64,000 nt of DNA. It comes from Streptomyces sp. NBC_01296 (GTDB taxonomy: Bacteria > Actinomycetota > Actinomycetes > Streptomycetales > Streptomycetaceae). Both the position numbers and the translations under genes were made by a program. Within the stretch, counting starts at the first letter, position 1. Each line of letters begins with the position of its first letter. Below, in pieces: positions 8,813 to 18,122 of this stretch. The notes under the pieces were generated by a model. That model saw nothing but the letters and a program-made list of their open reading frames with translations. It was not told the DNA's origin and searched no databases. The DNA lies in contig NZ_CP130720.1 in NCBI RefSeq assembly GCF_035984415.1, forward strand, positions 7,688,001 to 7,752,000. Reading direction: 5' to 3'.

Positions 8813-11071
8813 TCAGGTCCGCGCGTCCGCGGGCGGCAGCGCGTCCGCGACGGCGCGCGCGAGTGCGTACGGATCCCCGCTCGGCTCCGTCGGACGGGAG
8901 CCCGTACGGAGCGCCCAGGCCTCCTCGACGGCGTACCAGTCGATCGCCTCCGGCGCCTCACCCGAGACCAGGGCCCGGTCCAGCGAGGCGAAGTACCGGG
9001 CCCAGCGCGGCGCGTAGAACTCCTCCAGCAGCCCCGCCCATTCGCGGTTCGCGTAGTCGTGCAGCGAGAACGGCGGCTCGCTGGCGGTACGCGTGCCCCA
9101 GGTGGTCACCAGGGAGCGGACGTCGTACTCGTAGCGGTCGCGCTCCGCGTCGTTGACCCCCCAGGACCGGGCGCCGGCCGTCCACCGGCCGAACAGGAAG
9201 TTCCGGTCGGATCCGGTGACGGCCGCCAGCAGCCGCTCGTCGCGCTGCCACTCCTCCACCAGCAGACGGAACCGGCCCAGGTACCCGGCCTGGTACGCGC
9301 CCCTGATCTGCGGCAGCAGCACCCGCGCATGGTTGGCGAGTGCCTGGCGCGCGGTGTCCACCAGGTCGTAGCGGTACGCGCTCGAACGGCGCAGCCCGGG
9401 CGCGACCTCGAGCAGCGCGTCCAGCGCGCTGCGCACCGACGCCGCCGGGTAGCGCATCCCCCCGGGCGCCCAGGCGCTCGCCTTGTTCGCCGTCAGGCTC
9501 GGGCGGGCCGTGAACAGGCTGTCCTGGGGCTGCGCGGAGTCCGTCCCGGTGCTGTAGGGACCCCTCCGCAGCGCCTCCCAGGCGGCCTCCGCGTACGCGT
9601 CCGCGCCGCCGTAACGGCTGCGCGCGTACGCGGCGAACCACGCCCGCCGGTCGATCGGCCCGGGCTCCCAGGCGAGATCGGTGAACAGCGCGAACGCCGC
9701 CGGGTCCGTCCCGGCGGCCTCCGGCATGTACGCGATGCCGGTCAGCGCGCTGTCCGGCTTCGCCCGCCCCGCGCCGAACCGCTCGATCCAGACGGAGGTG
9801 TTGGCCCCGACCGTCGTGTGCCCGCCGAAGTTGTGGATCGTGCCCAGCGCGTACGGGGTGTGCGCCCAGGAGGTCTCGCGGTCCGGCTTCTCACAGCGCT
9901 CGGACATCCCGTCCACGATCAGCATCCGGGAGGTGTCCACCCCGGAGAGCAGTTCCCCGGTCGGATCGTCCTGCCAGCCCAGCACGGCCCAGAGCGCCCC
10001 CGGACGGGCCGTGTCGAGGGCCTTCTGCACGGCGCCCGCGGCCGCCTTCACATCGACCGACGCCGCCTTCCCGCCCTCGTGCAGCGGGCTCATCCGGTAC
10101 ATCGCGCTGTCGCCGAACCGGGCGCGCTGCGCCGCGTAGTAGTCGGCCGCGAGCGCGGCGAACACCGGCCCGACGGGATCCAGCCAGTCGGGCCGGATGA
10201 ACCCCTCCCAGGTGCCCTGGGGCCGTACCCGTGCGCCGGGGTTGCGGTCGGCGAAGCCGGGCGGCACCGTGCCGAAGAAGCCGGGCAGGACCGGGGTCAT
10301 GCCGAGGGCGCGCAGCTCGTCGGCGACCCGAGCGCCGAGCGCCGCCCGCTCCTCGATCAGCTGCCCGCTGACCGGACCCCCGAACCCGCTCAGGTTCTGC
10401 AGCAGCCACCAGCTCTGGTGCGCGGGGCCCGGGATCCATGCGCGCAGTTCCGCCGCGGTGTACCCGTACCGCTGCAGGGCCGCGTAGTACGGGTACTCCG
10501 CGCCGACCTGGACCAGCACCTCGTTGATGCCGTGCAGGGCGAGCAGGTCGATCTGCCGCCGGCGCTCCTCCCACGTGCGGTACGCGCCCGCGTAACCGTC
10601 GTCGGTGTCGTTGAGGGCGTACCGGTGGCGCACCAGGGCGCTGCGGGTGACCGGCTGCGGGACACCGGGCAGGACCTCCGGGAGGGCGCCCAGGCTGTCG
10701 CCCGGCCAGCCGATGTCCACGTGGGCGACGTGCCGCAGGTACCAGCCGACCCCCGTCAGCACGGTCGCCGGCGTACTGCCCCGGACGACGACGGCCCCGG
10801 CCCGGCCGGACACCGTGAAGCCGTCCTGGCCGTCGGCGCCGCGGGTACCGGGCAGGAGGGTGAACTGGCCGGCGTGCCGGGGCAGCAGCCGCCGCAGCGC
10901 GGCCCGGGCGGCGGGGACGCCGTTGCGTACCGGGGCGGCCGCGGCGGGATCCGCCGACGGGGTGACGGGCAGCGCGGCGGCCCCGCCCGGGGCGGCCGCC
11001 AGGACCAGCAGCGCGAGGAGGGCCCGGAGCCCCGGGCGGCCGGACGGCCGGGGCCGGTCGGATCGTGGCAT
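8813..11071 (-). CDS. Secreted alpha-N-acetylglucosaminidase (GH89)
   Basis: The 752-residue protein begins with an Arg-rich stretch and a hydrophobic core (LRALLALLVLAAAPGGAAALP), a secretion signal. The rest follows the GH89 alpha-N-acetylglucosaminidase family related to human NAGLU: an N-terminal accessory domain, a barrel with YRYALN and WLLLQNLSGFGGP-type motifs, and two acidic residues in the expected places, Glu in MSPLHEGG and Glu in AYMPEAAG. It should release terminal alpha-linked GlcNAc from external glycans. The ATG at 11071 has GGAGGA seven bases upstream and is preferred over the upstream ATG at 11116, which would place a Pro/Gly stretch before the signal. It converges on the MASE1 gene with a 12-base gap. 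The family is usually about 700-900 residues, so it looks complete. Confidence 0.87.
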   Translation of the reverse strand: MPRSDRPRPSGRPGLRALLALLVLAAAPGGAAALPVTPSADPAAAAPVRNGVPAARAALRRLLPRHAGQFTLLPGTRGADGQDGFTVSGRAGAVVVRGSTPATVLTGVGWYLRHVAHVDIGWPGDSLGALPEVLPGVPQPVTRSALVRHRYALNDTDDGYAGAYRTWEERRRQIDLLALHGINEVLVQVGAEYPYYAALQRYGYTAAELRAWIPGPAHQSWWLLQNLSGFGGPVSGQLIEERAALGARVADELRALGMTPVLPGFFGTVPPGFADRNPGARVRPQGTWEGFIRPDWLDPVGPVFAALAADYYAAQRARFGDSAMYRMSPLHEGGKAASVDVKAAAGAVQKALDTARPGALWAVLGWQDDPTGELLSGVDTSRMLIVDGMSERCEKPDRETSWAHTPYALGTIHNFGGHTTVGANTSVWIERFGAGRAKPDSALTGIAYMPEAAGTDPAAFALFTDLAWEPGPIDRRAWFAAYARSRYGGADAYAEAAWEALRRGPYSTGTDSAQPQDSLFTARPSLTANKASAWAPGGMRYPAASVRSALDALLEVAPGLRRSSAYRYDLVDTARQALANHARVLLPQIRGAYQAGYLGRFRLLVEEWQRDERLLAAVTGSDRNFLFGRWTAGARSWGVNDAERDRYEYDVRSLVTTWGTRTASEPPFSLHDYANREWAGLLEEFYAPRWARYFASLDRALVSGEAPEAIDWYAVEEAWALRTGSRPTEPSGDPYALARAVADALPPADART

Positions 11072-11746
11072 CGGAGGTCCTCCCGGGTCGGTGGCCCCGC
11101 AGGGCGGCAGCCCCATAACGCCACCGGGGGCGAGGAGGTGACGGGCCGTCGCCGGCCCGGCCGGGCGGTCCCCCGGAGGGATACCGCCGGGGGAGTGAGC
11201 CCGGTCGCGGCCCGGGCCGTGCCCCTCGGTTCGCGCCGGTCAGGGGGCGTCCGGCCACGGCTCCCGATGGCGGCCGGGACAGCGGGATCCCGACGGGAGC
11301 GCCCAGGCCCGGCCGGGTTGCGCCGCCGGGTCCCGGGTCCGGCGCCGCCACGGACGCGGGCGACAGATGACGAGGCAGGCGCCGGCGCCGGGCGCATTCC
11401 GCGTAACGGCCCTACGATTTCCCGGCGCGCCGACCGCCACCACCCCGGCTGCTCGGCGCCCGCGCCCGCGCGGCCACCCCGGACCCGGACGCCACCGCCG
11501 CCGTCGTCCCCGGGCGAACACCGCCGCCAGGACCGGGAATCGGCCAGCCGGGGGCCTGCGCCGGCAGCTGCCGCGGGCGGGCCGGATTACCGTGGCCGCC
11601 GAGTCCCGTGCACGCACCCCACCAAGCACGCCCACACGCAGACCCACACCCACGCCCCGCACGCACCGCCGTCCGTACGGCGCAGCGCAGCGCACGGTGC
11701 GGCGCGAGGCCGTCACCACCCCAGGAACCATCACCGGAGGAGCCCG
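11072..11746. other. Long divergent intergenic region, no supported gene
   Basis: Several frames are open here because of the GC content, but their products are Pro/Arg/Gly-rich without domain character and none has a convincing start. There is one hairpin: TCCCCCGG (11169-11176) and CCGGGGGA (11187-11194). A CAC/CCA-rich run lies at about 11620-11670. The region must hold the promoters of the GH89 gene (leftward) and of the gene at 11747 (rightward). Confidence 0.5.
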
Positions 11747-14431
11747 ATGAGCCTGATGGACCCGATGGACCCGATGCTCGAGGCGGTCCGCGAAGGCCGC
11801 ACCGACCTGATCCCCCGCCTGCTCAAGCCGCTCACGCCGCCCGAGCGCCGGGAGCTGCTGACCCGACTCGCCGATCTGCGCCGCGAGATACGCGGCTGGG
11901 ACTGGAACCACTGGCAGGAGCGCGACCGCATCCGCTCCGGCCTGCTCGTCGCGGGCGCCGGCTGCCACACCGGCGCGGCCGCCGCGGCCTCCTGGATCGG
12001 CGCGCCCGATCTGCGCGACGGGCAGCAGGCGCCCACCGGACTGCTGCTCGACGTGCTCGCCGACCGCGACCCCGGCTGGCTCGGCGACCTCGCCCACCGC
12101 CTCGCCGACCGCCCCGCGACCGCCGAGGCGGACTATCCGCTGATCCGGGAGCTGGTCCGGCTCTCCGGCTGCCCCGTCCCCACCACCGACGCGTTCGTGC
12201 ACGGCTGGGTCCGGTCCATCTTCACCATGGACCGTGCCCGCTCCACGCACAGCCCGCTGTCGATCGTCCTGCGCCAGGATCCGTACGCACGCCAGCTGGT
12301 GCCCCAGCTCTTCGTGACGGCCGAATCCCCCGAGGCGCTCCACTGGTGCAGTGATCCGACGGCCCCGAACCACTGGCCGTCCGAACTGGCCGCGCTCGCG
12401 CAGGAGGGGATCATCGAGCGCCGCGTCCTGGTCGACGGCTGCGTCGCACGCCTGCTGCGCGGCGGCCGGCAGAACCAGCTGAAGTTCTTCCTCGCCATGC
12501 TGGAGCGCCTCGAGCTCACCCCGGCCGAGGAGCGGGAGCGCACGGCCGACTGGATCGCGATGGCCGCCGACGGGCCGTCGCCGCTCGCCGGACACGCCCA
12601 GCAGGTGCTCGCCCGGCTGTCCGGGGCGGGCGAGCTGCCGGCGCAGCAGCTCGCGCAGATGTCCTGCGCCGTGCTCCGCCGACCGGAGAAGAAGCTCGTA
12701 CGCGCCCAACTGGTGCTCCTGGGGCAGGCCTTACGGCGCGATCCGGCCGCCCGGCACGCGGTGCTGCCCACCGTCGCCGGCGCCTTCGGGCACGAGGACA
12801 CCGCCCTGCAGGAGCGCGCCCTCGGCCTGCTCGTGCGGCACCTGCGGCCCGGCGACCGGGGACTGCGCCGGGAACTCGCCCTCCACATCGGCACGTTGAG
12901 CCCCGTGCACCGGCGCGCCGCCGCGCAGCTGCTCGGGTCCGCGGGCGGCAGTTGCGCGGAGCCGGCGTACGAGGAGGTCCTGCCCCCGGCGCCGGTACGC
13001 CGCCGCCTCGCCGCCGAACCCCCGACGCTCGCCGGGACCGCCGACCTGGTGGCGGCCTCCGTCACGTGCGGGGAACAGAGCGCCGCCGCGTTCGAGTCCG
13101 CCCTCGACGGCCTCGTCCGGCACGCCCACCACGACCGCGCCGCCCTGGCCGAAGCTCTGCGCCCGGTCCTCGGCGGCCGCTGGTGGCATCCCGGGGGCGG
13201 CCGGCCGGTGGATCCGGAGCGGCTGTCCGGGCTGGAGCCGATGGCGGCCGCGGTGCTCGGCCGGGTCCGCGCGCACGACCTGCGACCGGACCGTGGCCCG
13301 CGCGGCGACGGCTGCCGGCCGGAGTGCGTCCACGCCGCGCTGAGCGCCGTGACGGCCTCCCGGGTGGCGGAGGCCGCGTACCGCGTCCTCACCGACCCGC
13401 TGCCCTTCCTGCTCGCCACCCCCACCTGGGAGACGGGCTCCCTGGAGCCCGAGGAGCTCCTCGTACGGCTCGCGGCGTACCGGCGGACCGGCGCGGAGCC
13501 CGCCCCGGCCGACTTCGCCCAGGCGCTGCTGCGCGTACGGCGCGACCCCGCAGCCGCGCCCGCGGCGGCCGCACTCCGCACCCCCGAGGGCGACCGGCTG
13601 GCGGCCTGGCTCACGGGTGCGGGCGAACCGCCCGCGGTGCTGCGCCGCGTGACGGTCCCGGCGGCGGCACCGGACCTGCAGGCCGGCCACCTCTGGTGGG
13701 ACCGGCCCGCGGCGGCGGCCCGGCAGATCGTGCTCGAGCCCCGGGAGCGGTGTGTCGTCCGGCAGGAGTTCCCGGCGGCGTTCCGCAGGCTGGACCTGGC
13801 GCTCGCCGAGCCGGGCCGCAGCTGCTCCCGCGCGTGCGAGGGCGGCCTCGTCCAGCAGGCCGTCCTGCCCGAGGACCGCGAGACGCAGGCGGCCTGGCTG
13901 CTGCCCGAGGTGACCGCGGGCGCCACGGCCCGGGAGCGCGGCGCGGGAGCGCCGCTGCCGCGGCTGGCGGAGCTGGGCGGACCGGCGGGCCCCGCCCTGC
14001 ACCTGGCGGTGGCGACCGGTCTCGGCGCGGGCCATGCGGAGGACCGCCGCGCGGCCGTGGAGGCACTGCTGCTCCTCGCGGCCCGCGGCGAGTTGGACGC
14101 CCCGAGGGTCGGGCGGGATCTGGCCGAACTGCTCGGTCTGGGCACGGTGAAGCCCAGCCGGCTGGCCGAGGCGGCGCGTGCGGCCGCCGCCACCGGTGCG
14201 TACGCCACCACCTGGGCGGTGCTCGCGGAGGCGCTGGCGCCGCTGCTGGCGGTGGGCGCGGCCGCGCGGGGCACGGGCGAGCTGCTGGCGGTGGCCGCGG
14301 ACTGTGTGGAGCGCTGCGGTGCGCGCGGTCCCGTCCCGGCGGGGCTGGCCGGGGCCGCGACGCGGACCGGCTCCTCGCAACTCGTCACCCAGGCACGGCG
14401 GTTGAGGGCGGCGCTGGCGGCGCCTTCGTAG
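11747..14431 (+). CDS. DUF6493-like large helical protein
   Basis: The 894-residue protein starts at ATG 11747 with CGGAGGAG five bases upstream. The same frame is open for kilobases upstream antisense to the GH89 gene, but that stretch is noncoding in character. The N-terminus (VREGRTDLIPRLLKPLTPPERRELL, then LLVAGAGCHTGAAAAASWI) resembles the N-terminal region of DUF6493 proteins. The remainder is Ala/Leu-rich with repeated helical units, suggesting an alpha-solenoid. No catalytic motif or membrane segment is visible. In Streptomyces, such proteins often sit beside SWIM-zinc-finger or MoxR/vWA genes; none is present here, so this copy appears to be an orphan. Function unknown, and the family name is from memory. 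Confidence 0.65.
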   Translation: MSLMDPMDPMLEAVREGRTDLIPRLLKPLTPPERRELLTRLADLRREIRGWDWNHWQERDRIRSGLLVAGAGCHTGAAAAASWIGAPDLRDGQQAPTGLLLDVLADRDPGWLGDLAHRLADRPATAEADYPLIRELVRLSGCPVPTTDAFVHGWVRSIFTMDRARSTHSPLSIVLRQDPYARQLVPQLFVTAESPEALHWCSDPTAPNHWPSELAALAQEGIIERRVLVDGCVARLLRGGRQNQLKFFLAMLERLELTPAEERERTADWIAMAADGPSPLAGHAQQVLARLSGAGELPAQQLAQMSCAVLRRPEKKLVRAQLVLLGQALRRDPAARHAVLPTVAGAFGHEDTALQERALGLLVRHLRPGDRGLRRELALHIGTLSPVHRRAAAQLLGSAGGSCAEPAYEEVLPPAPVRRRLAAEPPTLAGTADLVAASVTCGEQSAAAFESALDGLVRHAHHDRAALAEALRPVLGGRWWHPGGGRPVDPERLSGLEPMAAAVLGRVRAHDLRPDRGPRGDGCRPECVHAALSAVTASRVAEAAYRVLTDPLPFLLATPTWETGSLEPEELLVRLAAYRRTGAEPAPADFAQALLRVRRDPAAAPAAAALRTPEGDRLAAWLTGAGEPPAVLRRVTVPAAAPDLQAGHLWWDRPAAAARQIVLEPRERCVVRQEFPAAFRRLDLALAEPGRSCSRACEGGLVQQAVLPEDRETQAAWLLPEVTAGATARERGAGAPLPRLAELGGPAGPALHLAVATGLGAGHAEDRRAAVEALLLLAARGELDAPRVGRDLAELLGLGTVKPSRLAEAARAAAATGAYATTWAVLAEALAPLLAVGAAARGTGELLAVAADCVERCGARGPVPAGLAGAATRTGSSQLVTQARRLRAALAAPS

Positions 14432-14455
14432 CGCGTCGGCCGGGAGGGGCCTGGT

Positions 14456-14503
14456 GGTACGGCCTGTGAGCCGTGGTCCCGCCCCCGACTCACAGGCCGT
14501 ACC
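14456..14503. terminator. Bidirectional hairpin terminator overlapping the MerR gene end
   Basis: A perfect 15-base-pair inverted repeat, GGTACGGCCTGTGAG (14456-14470) and CTCACAGGCCGTACC (14489-14503), encloses an 18-base loop. It lies between the convergent genes ending at 14431 and 14490. The right arm covers the stop codon and last codons of the MerR gene. Confidence 0.75.
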
Positions 14504-15131
14504 GCCGGAACGACTCCTCCTCCTGGGCCAGCCGGTGCAGTGCCTTCATCACCGGCTGGAACAGCACGGTCGCCGCCACCGCGGTCTCGACCTTCTCGGC
14601 CTCGGAGGGATGCGTCTCCACGAAATCCAGGTCTCGGATCGCCGCCTGGTGCATCAACTCGGCGTACGGGGCCATCAGTTCTGCATGCCAGGGATAGCCG
14701 AGCCGGATGAGCGAGGCCACCGCCACCACCAGCGACCGGTGGACGGGGGAGAGGGAGCCGAGCTCCCGGGCGGTCGTCCAGCCCAGCATGTCGAGCAGCC
14801 GGTCCACCTCCCGGTGCGCGGCGGCCACCGCCTCGTCCCCCTCGTCCGGTTCGGGCCCGTGCGGCAGCGCCCACAGGGCGGCGCCGAGGCGGATCGACCG
14901 GCCCAGGGAGTCGTCGTCGATGTGGCGGAGCACTTCCCGGGCCGTCGCCACCGGGATCCTGCCGACCTGGAGCAGTGCGCATATCAGCCGCAGCCTGCGC
15001 AGGTGTCCCTCGTCGTACTCGGCCGTCGTCGCGCCGACCCTCCGTCCGGGCGGCAACAGCCCTTCCCGCAGGTAGTACTTGATGGTCGAGGCGGAGACGC
15101 CGCTCCGCTCGCTCAGCTCTGCCAGCCGCAT
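14490..15131 (-). CDS. MerR family transcriptional regulator
   Basis: The 213-residue protein opens with a typical MerR winged helix-turn-helix (MRLAELSERSGVSASTIKYY, then LREGLLPPGRR) and a dimerisation helix. A helical effector domain follows (about residues 90-210) of a type I cannot assign to a ligand; it lacks the Cys metal sites of MerR, CueR or SoxR. The start at 15131 puts Met directly before the helix-turn-helix, as is usual; longer upstream frames are Arg-rich and unlikely. No obvious target operon is adjacent, and the RDD gene upstream is separated by a strong hairpin. Confidence 0.85.
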   Translation of the reverse strand: MRLAELSERSGVSASTIKYYLREGLLPPGRRVGATTAEYDEGHLRRLRLICALLQVGRIPVATAREVLRHIDDDSLGRSIRLGAALWALPHGPEPDEGDEAVAAAHREVDRLLDMLGWTTARELGSLSPVHRSLVVAVASLIRLGYPWHAELMAPYAELMHQAAIRDLDFVETHPSEAEKVETAVAATVLFQPVMKALHRLAQEEESFRRYGL

Positions 15132-15255
15132 CTCTTGTGCCCTTCCTCGGCGAGTGCCACGACCCCGTTCTTGGACAGCTCCGCTATCCAACCAGCCTTC
15201 TGGAGAAAGTGTGTTCATCGGCCGGCGCGCCCGGATTCCGGGGCCGCAAACGCGC

Positions 15256-15290
15256 CCACCCGGCAACGGAGGAGCTCCGCTGCCGGGTGG
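15256..15290 (-). terminator. Hairpin terminator of the RDD gene
   Basis: CCACCCGGCA (15256-15265) pairs with TGCCGGGTGG (15281-15290), and the interior adds CGGAG/CTCCG pairing, giving an almost perfect 35-base inverted repeat. It sits 24 bases beyond the leftward stop at 15314. Confidence 0.75.
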
Positions 15291-15313
15291 GGAGAAGGGG
15301 GAGAGGGGCGGCC

Positions 15314-15958
15314 TCAGCCCTTGGGGACCGTGATGACGACGGTGCTGCACACCTTGTCGGCGAAGGTCTGCTTCTTCTCGTCCCACAGCGGCCACAGCCA
15401 GCCGACGTAGCAGGCGAAGCTGTCGAGGGCGTGGGCCAGCTTGCGGACGAACGCCATGCCGAAGCCGAGGGTGTTGCCGTCGGCCTCGCGGCGCACGCTG
15501 ATGCCGAGGACCTTCTTGCCGGTCGTCTGACCGGTGGAGCCCTCCTTGTACAGCTGGAAGAAACCCATGCCGATCGCGTACAGCACGCCGATCGTGAAGA
15601 AGATGCCGGGCTCGGCCGTGGCCGAGTTGTCCGCGGTGGCGATGTCGATGAACCCCAGCGCATACATCGGACCCGCGATGATCAGGAGGTCGAGCAGGTA
15701 CGCGCCGAAGCGCTGGCCCCAGTGGGCGAGCGGCGGCATGCCCGAGCCGGGCATGCCGGGCATCCCGGGCGGCGGGTACGCGCCGTACGGAGGCGGGGTC
15801 TGCTGCGGGTAGCCGTACTGCTGCGGGGGGACGCCCTGCGGAGGCTGCTGCGGGTAGCCGTACTGCGGCGGCACGCCCTGGGGGGCCTGCTGCGGGTAAC
15901 CGGGCTGACCCTGCGGGGGCTGCTGGCCGTACGGGTTGTTCGGGTCGCCGAAGCTCAT
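15314..15958 (-). CDS. RDD family membrane protein with Pro/Gln/Gly/Tyr-rich N-terminus
   Basis: The first 75 residues are a low-complexity Pro/Gln/Gly/Tyr tail with an imperfect repeat around GYPQQ and QGVPPQ. An RDD domain follows (about 78-210) with transmembrane segments, including LAHWGQRFGAYLLDLLII, the conserved GQTTGKKVLGI loop and a last hydrophobic stretch before DKVCSTVV. RDD proteins are membrane proteins of uncertain, possibly transport-related, function. Streptomyces genomes carry several with such cytoplasmic Pro/Gln tails, which resemble the flexible tails of membrane-bound assembly proteins. ATG 15958 is preceded by a GGAGAG site. It is divergent from the phospholipase D gene. 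Confidence 0.88.
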   Translation of the reverse strand: MSFGDPNNPYGQQPPQGQPGYPQQAPQGVPPQYGYPQQPPQGVPPQQYGYPQQTPPPYGAYPPPGMPGMPGSGMPPLAHWGQRFGAYLLDLLIIAGPMYALGFIDIATADNSATAEPGIFFTIGVLYAIGMGFFQLYKEGSTGQTTGKKVLGISVRREADGNTLGFGMAFVRKLAHALDSFACYVGWLWPLWDEKKQTFADKVCSTVVITVPKG

Positions 15959-16266
15959 GGCTGAAACTCTCCGGTGTCGGAAACGGGGACGTAGCGCAAC
16001 GATCGGAGGAGTATCACCATATGGGCGGTTCTGCCCCCCTGAGCGGCCGCGATCTAGTGCGCATCATCGTGGTCGTTCCATCGACCACTTGTCCAATCCG
16101 GCCAGTTCGGCCCGGCTCTGAGCCCTGCTGCGCCCGCCGCCGCCGAGGTGGCCGAATCCGATGAGCGGGAATTCCGGGCGCTTCCGACCCGGTGGTAACT
16201 TCCGCGAGTTGATCTGGCCGGTCGCCCCCACGCGGCGACGGCGATCCCTCTTGCAAGGAAGTCACA
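15959..16266. promoter_or_regulatory. Divergent spacer with a 20-base hyphenated palindrome
   Basis: The spacer between the RDD gene and the phospholipase D gene contains GTGGTCG (16069-16075) and CGACCAC (16082-16088), a perfect 7+7 palindrome with a 6-base spacer. It is a possible operator for either gene. No coding sequence is supported. Confidence 0.4.
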
Positions 16267-17913
16267 TTGCACCGCCATTCCCTTCCCCGCCCGTCCGCTC
16301 CCGCCGCCCGCGCAGCGGTGTCGGCGGTCCTGCTGGCCCTGTTCACCGCCGTCCCGGCCTCGGCCGCCGCGGCGGCCGGCTCAGGACCCGCCGCCACCCC
16401 GGCGCCCCACCTCGATGCGGTGGAGCAGACGCTCCGCCAGGTTTCCCCCGGCCTCGAAGGCCAGGTGTGGGAACGCACCGGCGGCAATATCCTGGACGCC
16501 TCGACTCCCGGCGGCGCCGACTGGCTGCTGCAGACCCCCGGCTGCTGGGGCGACGACACCTGCACGGCACGGCCGGGAACCGAGCGGCTCCTCTCGAAGA
16601 TGACGGAGAACATCTCCCAGGCGACGCAGACCGTCGACATATCGACTCTCGCACCGTTACCCGACGGCGCGTTCCAGGACGCCGTCGTGGCGGGTCTCAA
16701 GTCCGCGGCCGCGCGCGGGAACAGGCTCAAGGTGCGCGTGCTGGTCGGTGCCGCGCCGCTCTACCACCTGAATGTGATGCCGTCGAAATACCGTGACGAG
16801 CTCGTCGCCAGGCTGGGCGCGGACGCCCGCGACATCGACCTGAACGTCGCTTCGATGACGACCTCGAAGACGGCGTTCTCGTGGAACCACTCCAAGCTCC
16901 TCGTGGTCGACGGCCGGTCCGTGATCACCGGCGGCATCAACAGCTGGAAGGGCGACTACCTGGAGACCGCCCACCCGGTCGCCGACGTCGACCTCGCCCT
17001 GCGCGGGCCGGCCGCCGCGTCCGCCGGCCGCTACCTGGACGAGCTGTGGTCCTGGACCTGCCGGAACAAGGGCAGCATCGGCAGCGTCTGGTTCGCCTCG
17101 TCCAACGGCGCCGGGTGCATGCCCACGCTGGCCCGCGACGACGCTGCGGCCGAGCCTGCGGCGAGCCCGGGCAGCGTACCGGCCATCGCCGTCGGCGGAC
17201 TCGGCGTCGGAATCAAGCGCAACGACCCCTCCTCGGCCTTCCGCCCCGCCCTGCCGAGCGCCCCCGACACCAAGTGCGTCGTCGGCCTGCACGACAACAC
17301 CAACGCCGACCGCGACTACGACACGGTCAACCCGGAGGAGAGCGCCCTGAGGACGCTGATCTCCAGCGCGAACCGGCACATCGAGATCTCCCAGCAGGAC
17401 GTCAACGCGACCTGCCCGCCGCTGCCCCGCTACGACATCCGCGTGTACGACGCCCTCGCCGCCCGGATGGCCGCCGGCGTGAAGGTCCGCATCGTCGTCA
17501 GCGATCCCGCCAACCGCGGCGCCGTCGGCAGCGGAGGCTACTCGCAGATCAAGTCGCTCTCGGAGATCAGCGACACCCTGCGCGACCGCCTCGCCCTGTT
17601 GACCGGCGACCAGGGCGCGGCCAGGGCCGCGCTGTGCTCGAACCTCCAGCTGGCCACGTTCCGCAGCGCGCAGAGCCCGAGGTGGGCCGACGGCCACCCG
17701 TACGCGCAGCACCACAAGGTGGTCTCCGTGGACGACTCGGCCTTCTACATCGGCTCCAAGAACCTCTACCCGTCGTGGCTCCAGGACTTCGGATACGTGG
17801 TGGAGAGCCCGACGGCGGCCGGGCAGCTCGCCGCACAGCTCCTGACCCCGCAGTGGCAGTACTCCGGCGCGACGGCCACCGTCGACCACGAACGCGGCAT
17901 CTGCCCGGCCTGA
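16267..17913 (+). CDS. Secreted phospholipase D
   Basis: The 548-residue protein has an N-terminal signal peptide (hydrophobic VSAVLLALFTAVPASAAA) and two HKD motifs: HSKLLVVD with His208 and HHKVVSVD with His482 and Lys484. Both have the HxK-x4-D form. This is the secreted Streptomyces-type phospholipase D layout of about 500-550 residues. It hydrolyses phosphatidylcholine and can transfer the phosphatidyl group to alcohols. The start is TTG 16267, supported by AAGGAA six bases upstream and by the signal peptide beginning at once. A hairpin after the gene suggests it is monocistronic. Confidence 0.92.
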   Translation: MHRHSLPRPSAPAARAAVSAVLLALFTAVPASAAAAAGSGPAATPAPHLDAVEQTLRQVSPGLEGQVWERTGGNILDASTPGGADWLLQTPGCWGDDTCTARPGTERLLSKMTENISQATQTVDISTLAPLPDGAFQDAVVAGLKSAAARGNRLKVRVLVGAAPLYHLNVMPSKYRDELVARLGADARDIDLNVASMTTSKTAFSWNHSKLLVVDGRSVITGGINSWKGDYLETAHPVADVDLALRGPAAASAGRYLDELWSWTCRNKGSIGSVWFASSNGAGCMPTLARDDAAAEPAASPGSVPAIAVGGLGVGIKRNDPSSAFRPALPSAPDTKCVVGLHDNTNADRDYDTVNPEESALRTLISSANRHIEISQQDVNATCPPLPRYDIRVYDALAARMAAGVKVRIVVSDPANRGAVGSGGYSQIKSLSEISDTLRDRLALLTGDQGAARAALCSNLQLATFRSAQSPRWADGHPYAQHHKVVSVDDSAFYIGSKNLYPSWLQDFGYVVESPTAAGQLAAQLLTPQWQYSGATATVDHERGICPA

Positions 17914-17941
17914 CCCGCGGGGCTGCCCGGCCCGACCCGCC

Positions 17942-17968
17942 CGCCCCCGGCAGCGATTGCCGGGGGCG
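17942..17968 (+). terminator. Hairpin terminator after phospholipase D
   Basis: CGCCCCCGGCA (17942-17952) and TGCCGGGGGCG (17958-17968) form a perfect 11-base-pair stem with a 5-base loop, 29 bases after the stop at 17913. Confidence 0.75.
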
Positions 17969-18122
17969 ACCCGGGCGGCTGCGCGGCGGCGGGTGGAGCT
18001 CGTCCACTGCGCGCCCGCCGGCCGTGCCGCCTTCACCTGGCGTTCGCCCGGGGCCCGCAGGCTCGGCTCGAAAGACTGCCCCTCACACCCGCCACCACCG
18101 TGGCCCCCACCCGGGAGCGACC

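Noticed and set aside
9059..11746. Long open plus-strand frame running into the gene at 11747
   Set aside because: Up to 11746 it is antisense to the GH89 gene and then Pro/Arg-rich; the only start with a good ribosome binding site and a real protein beginning is ATG 11747.
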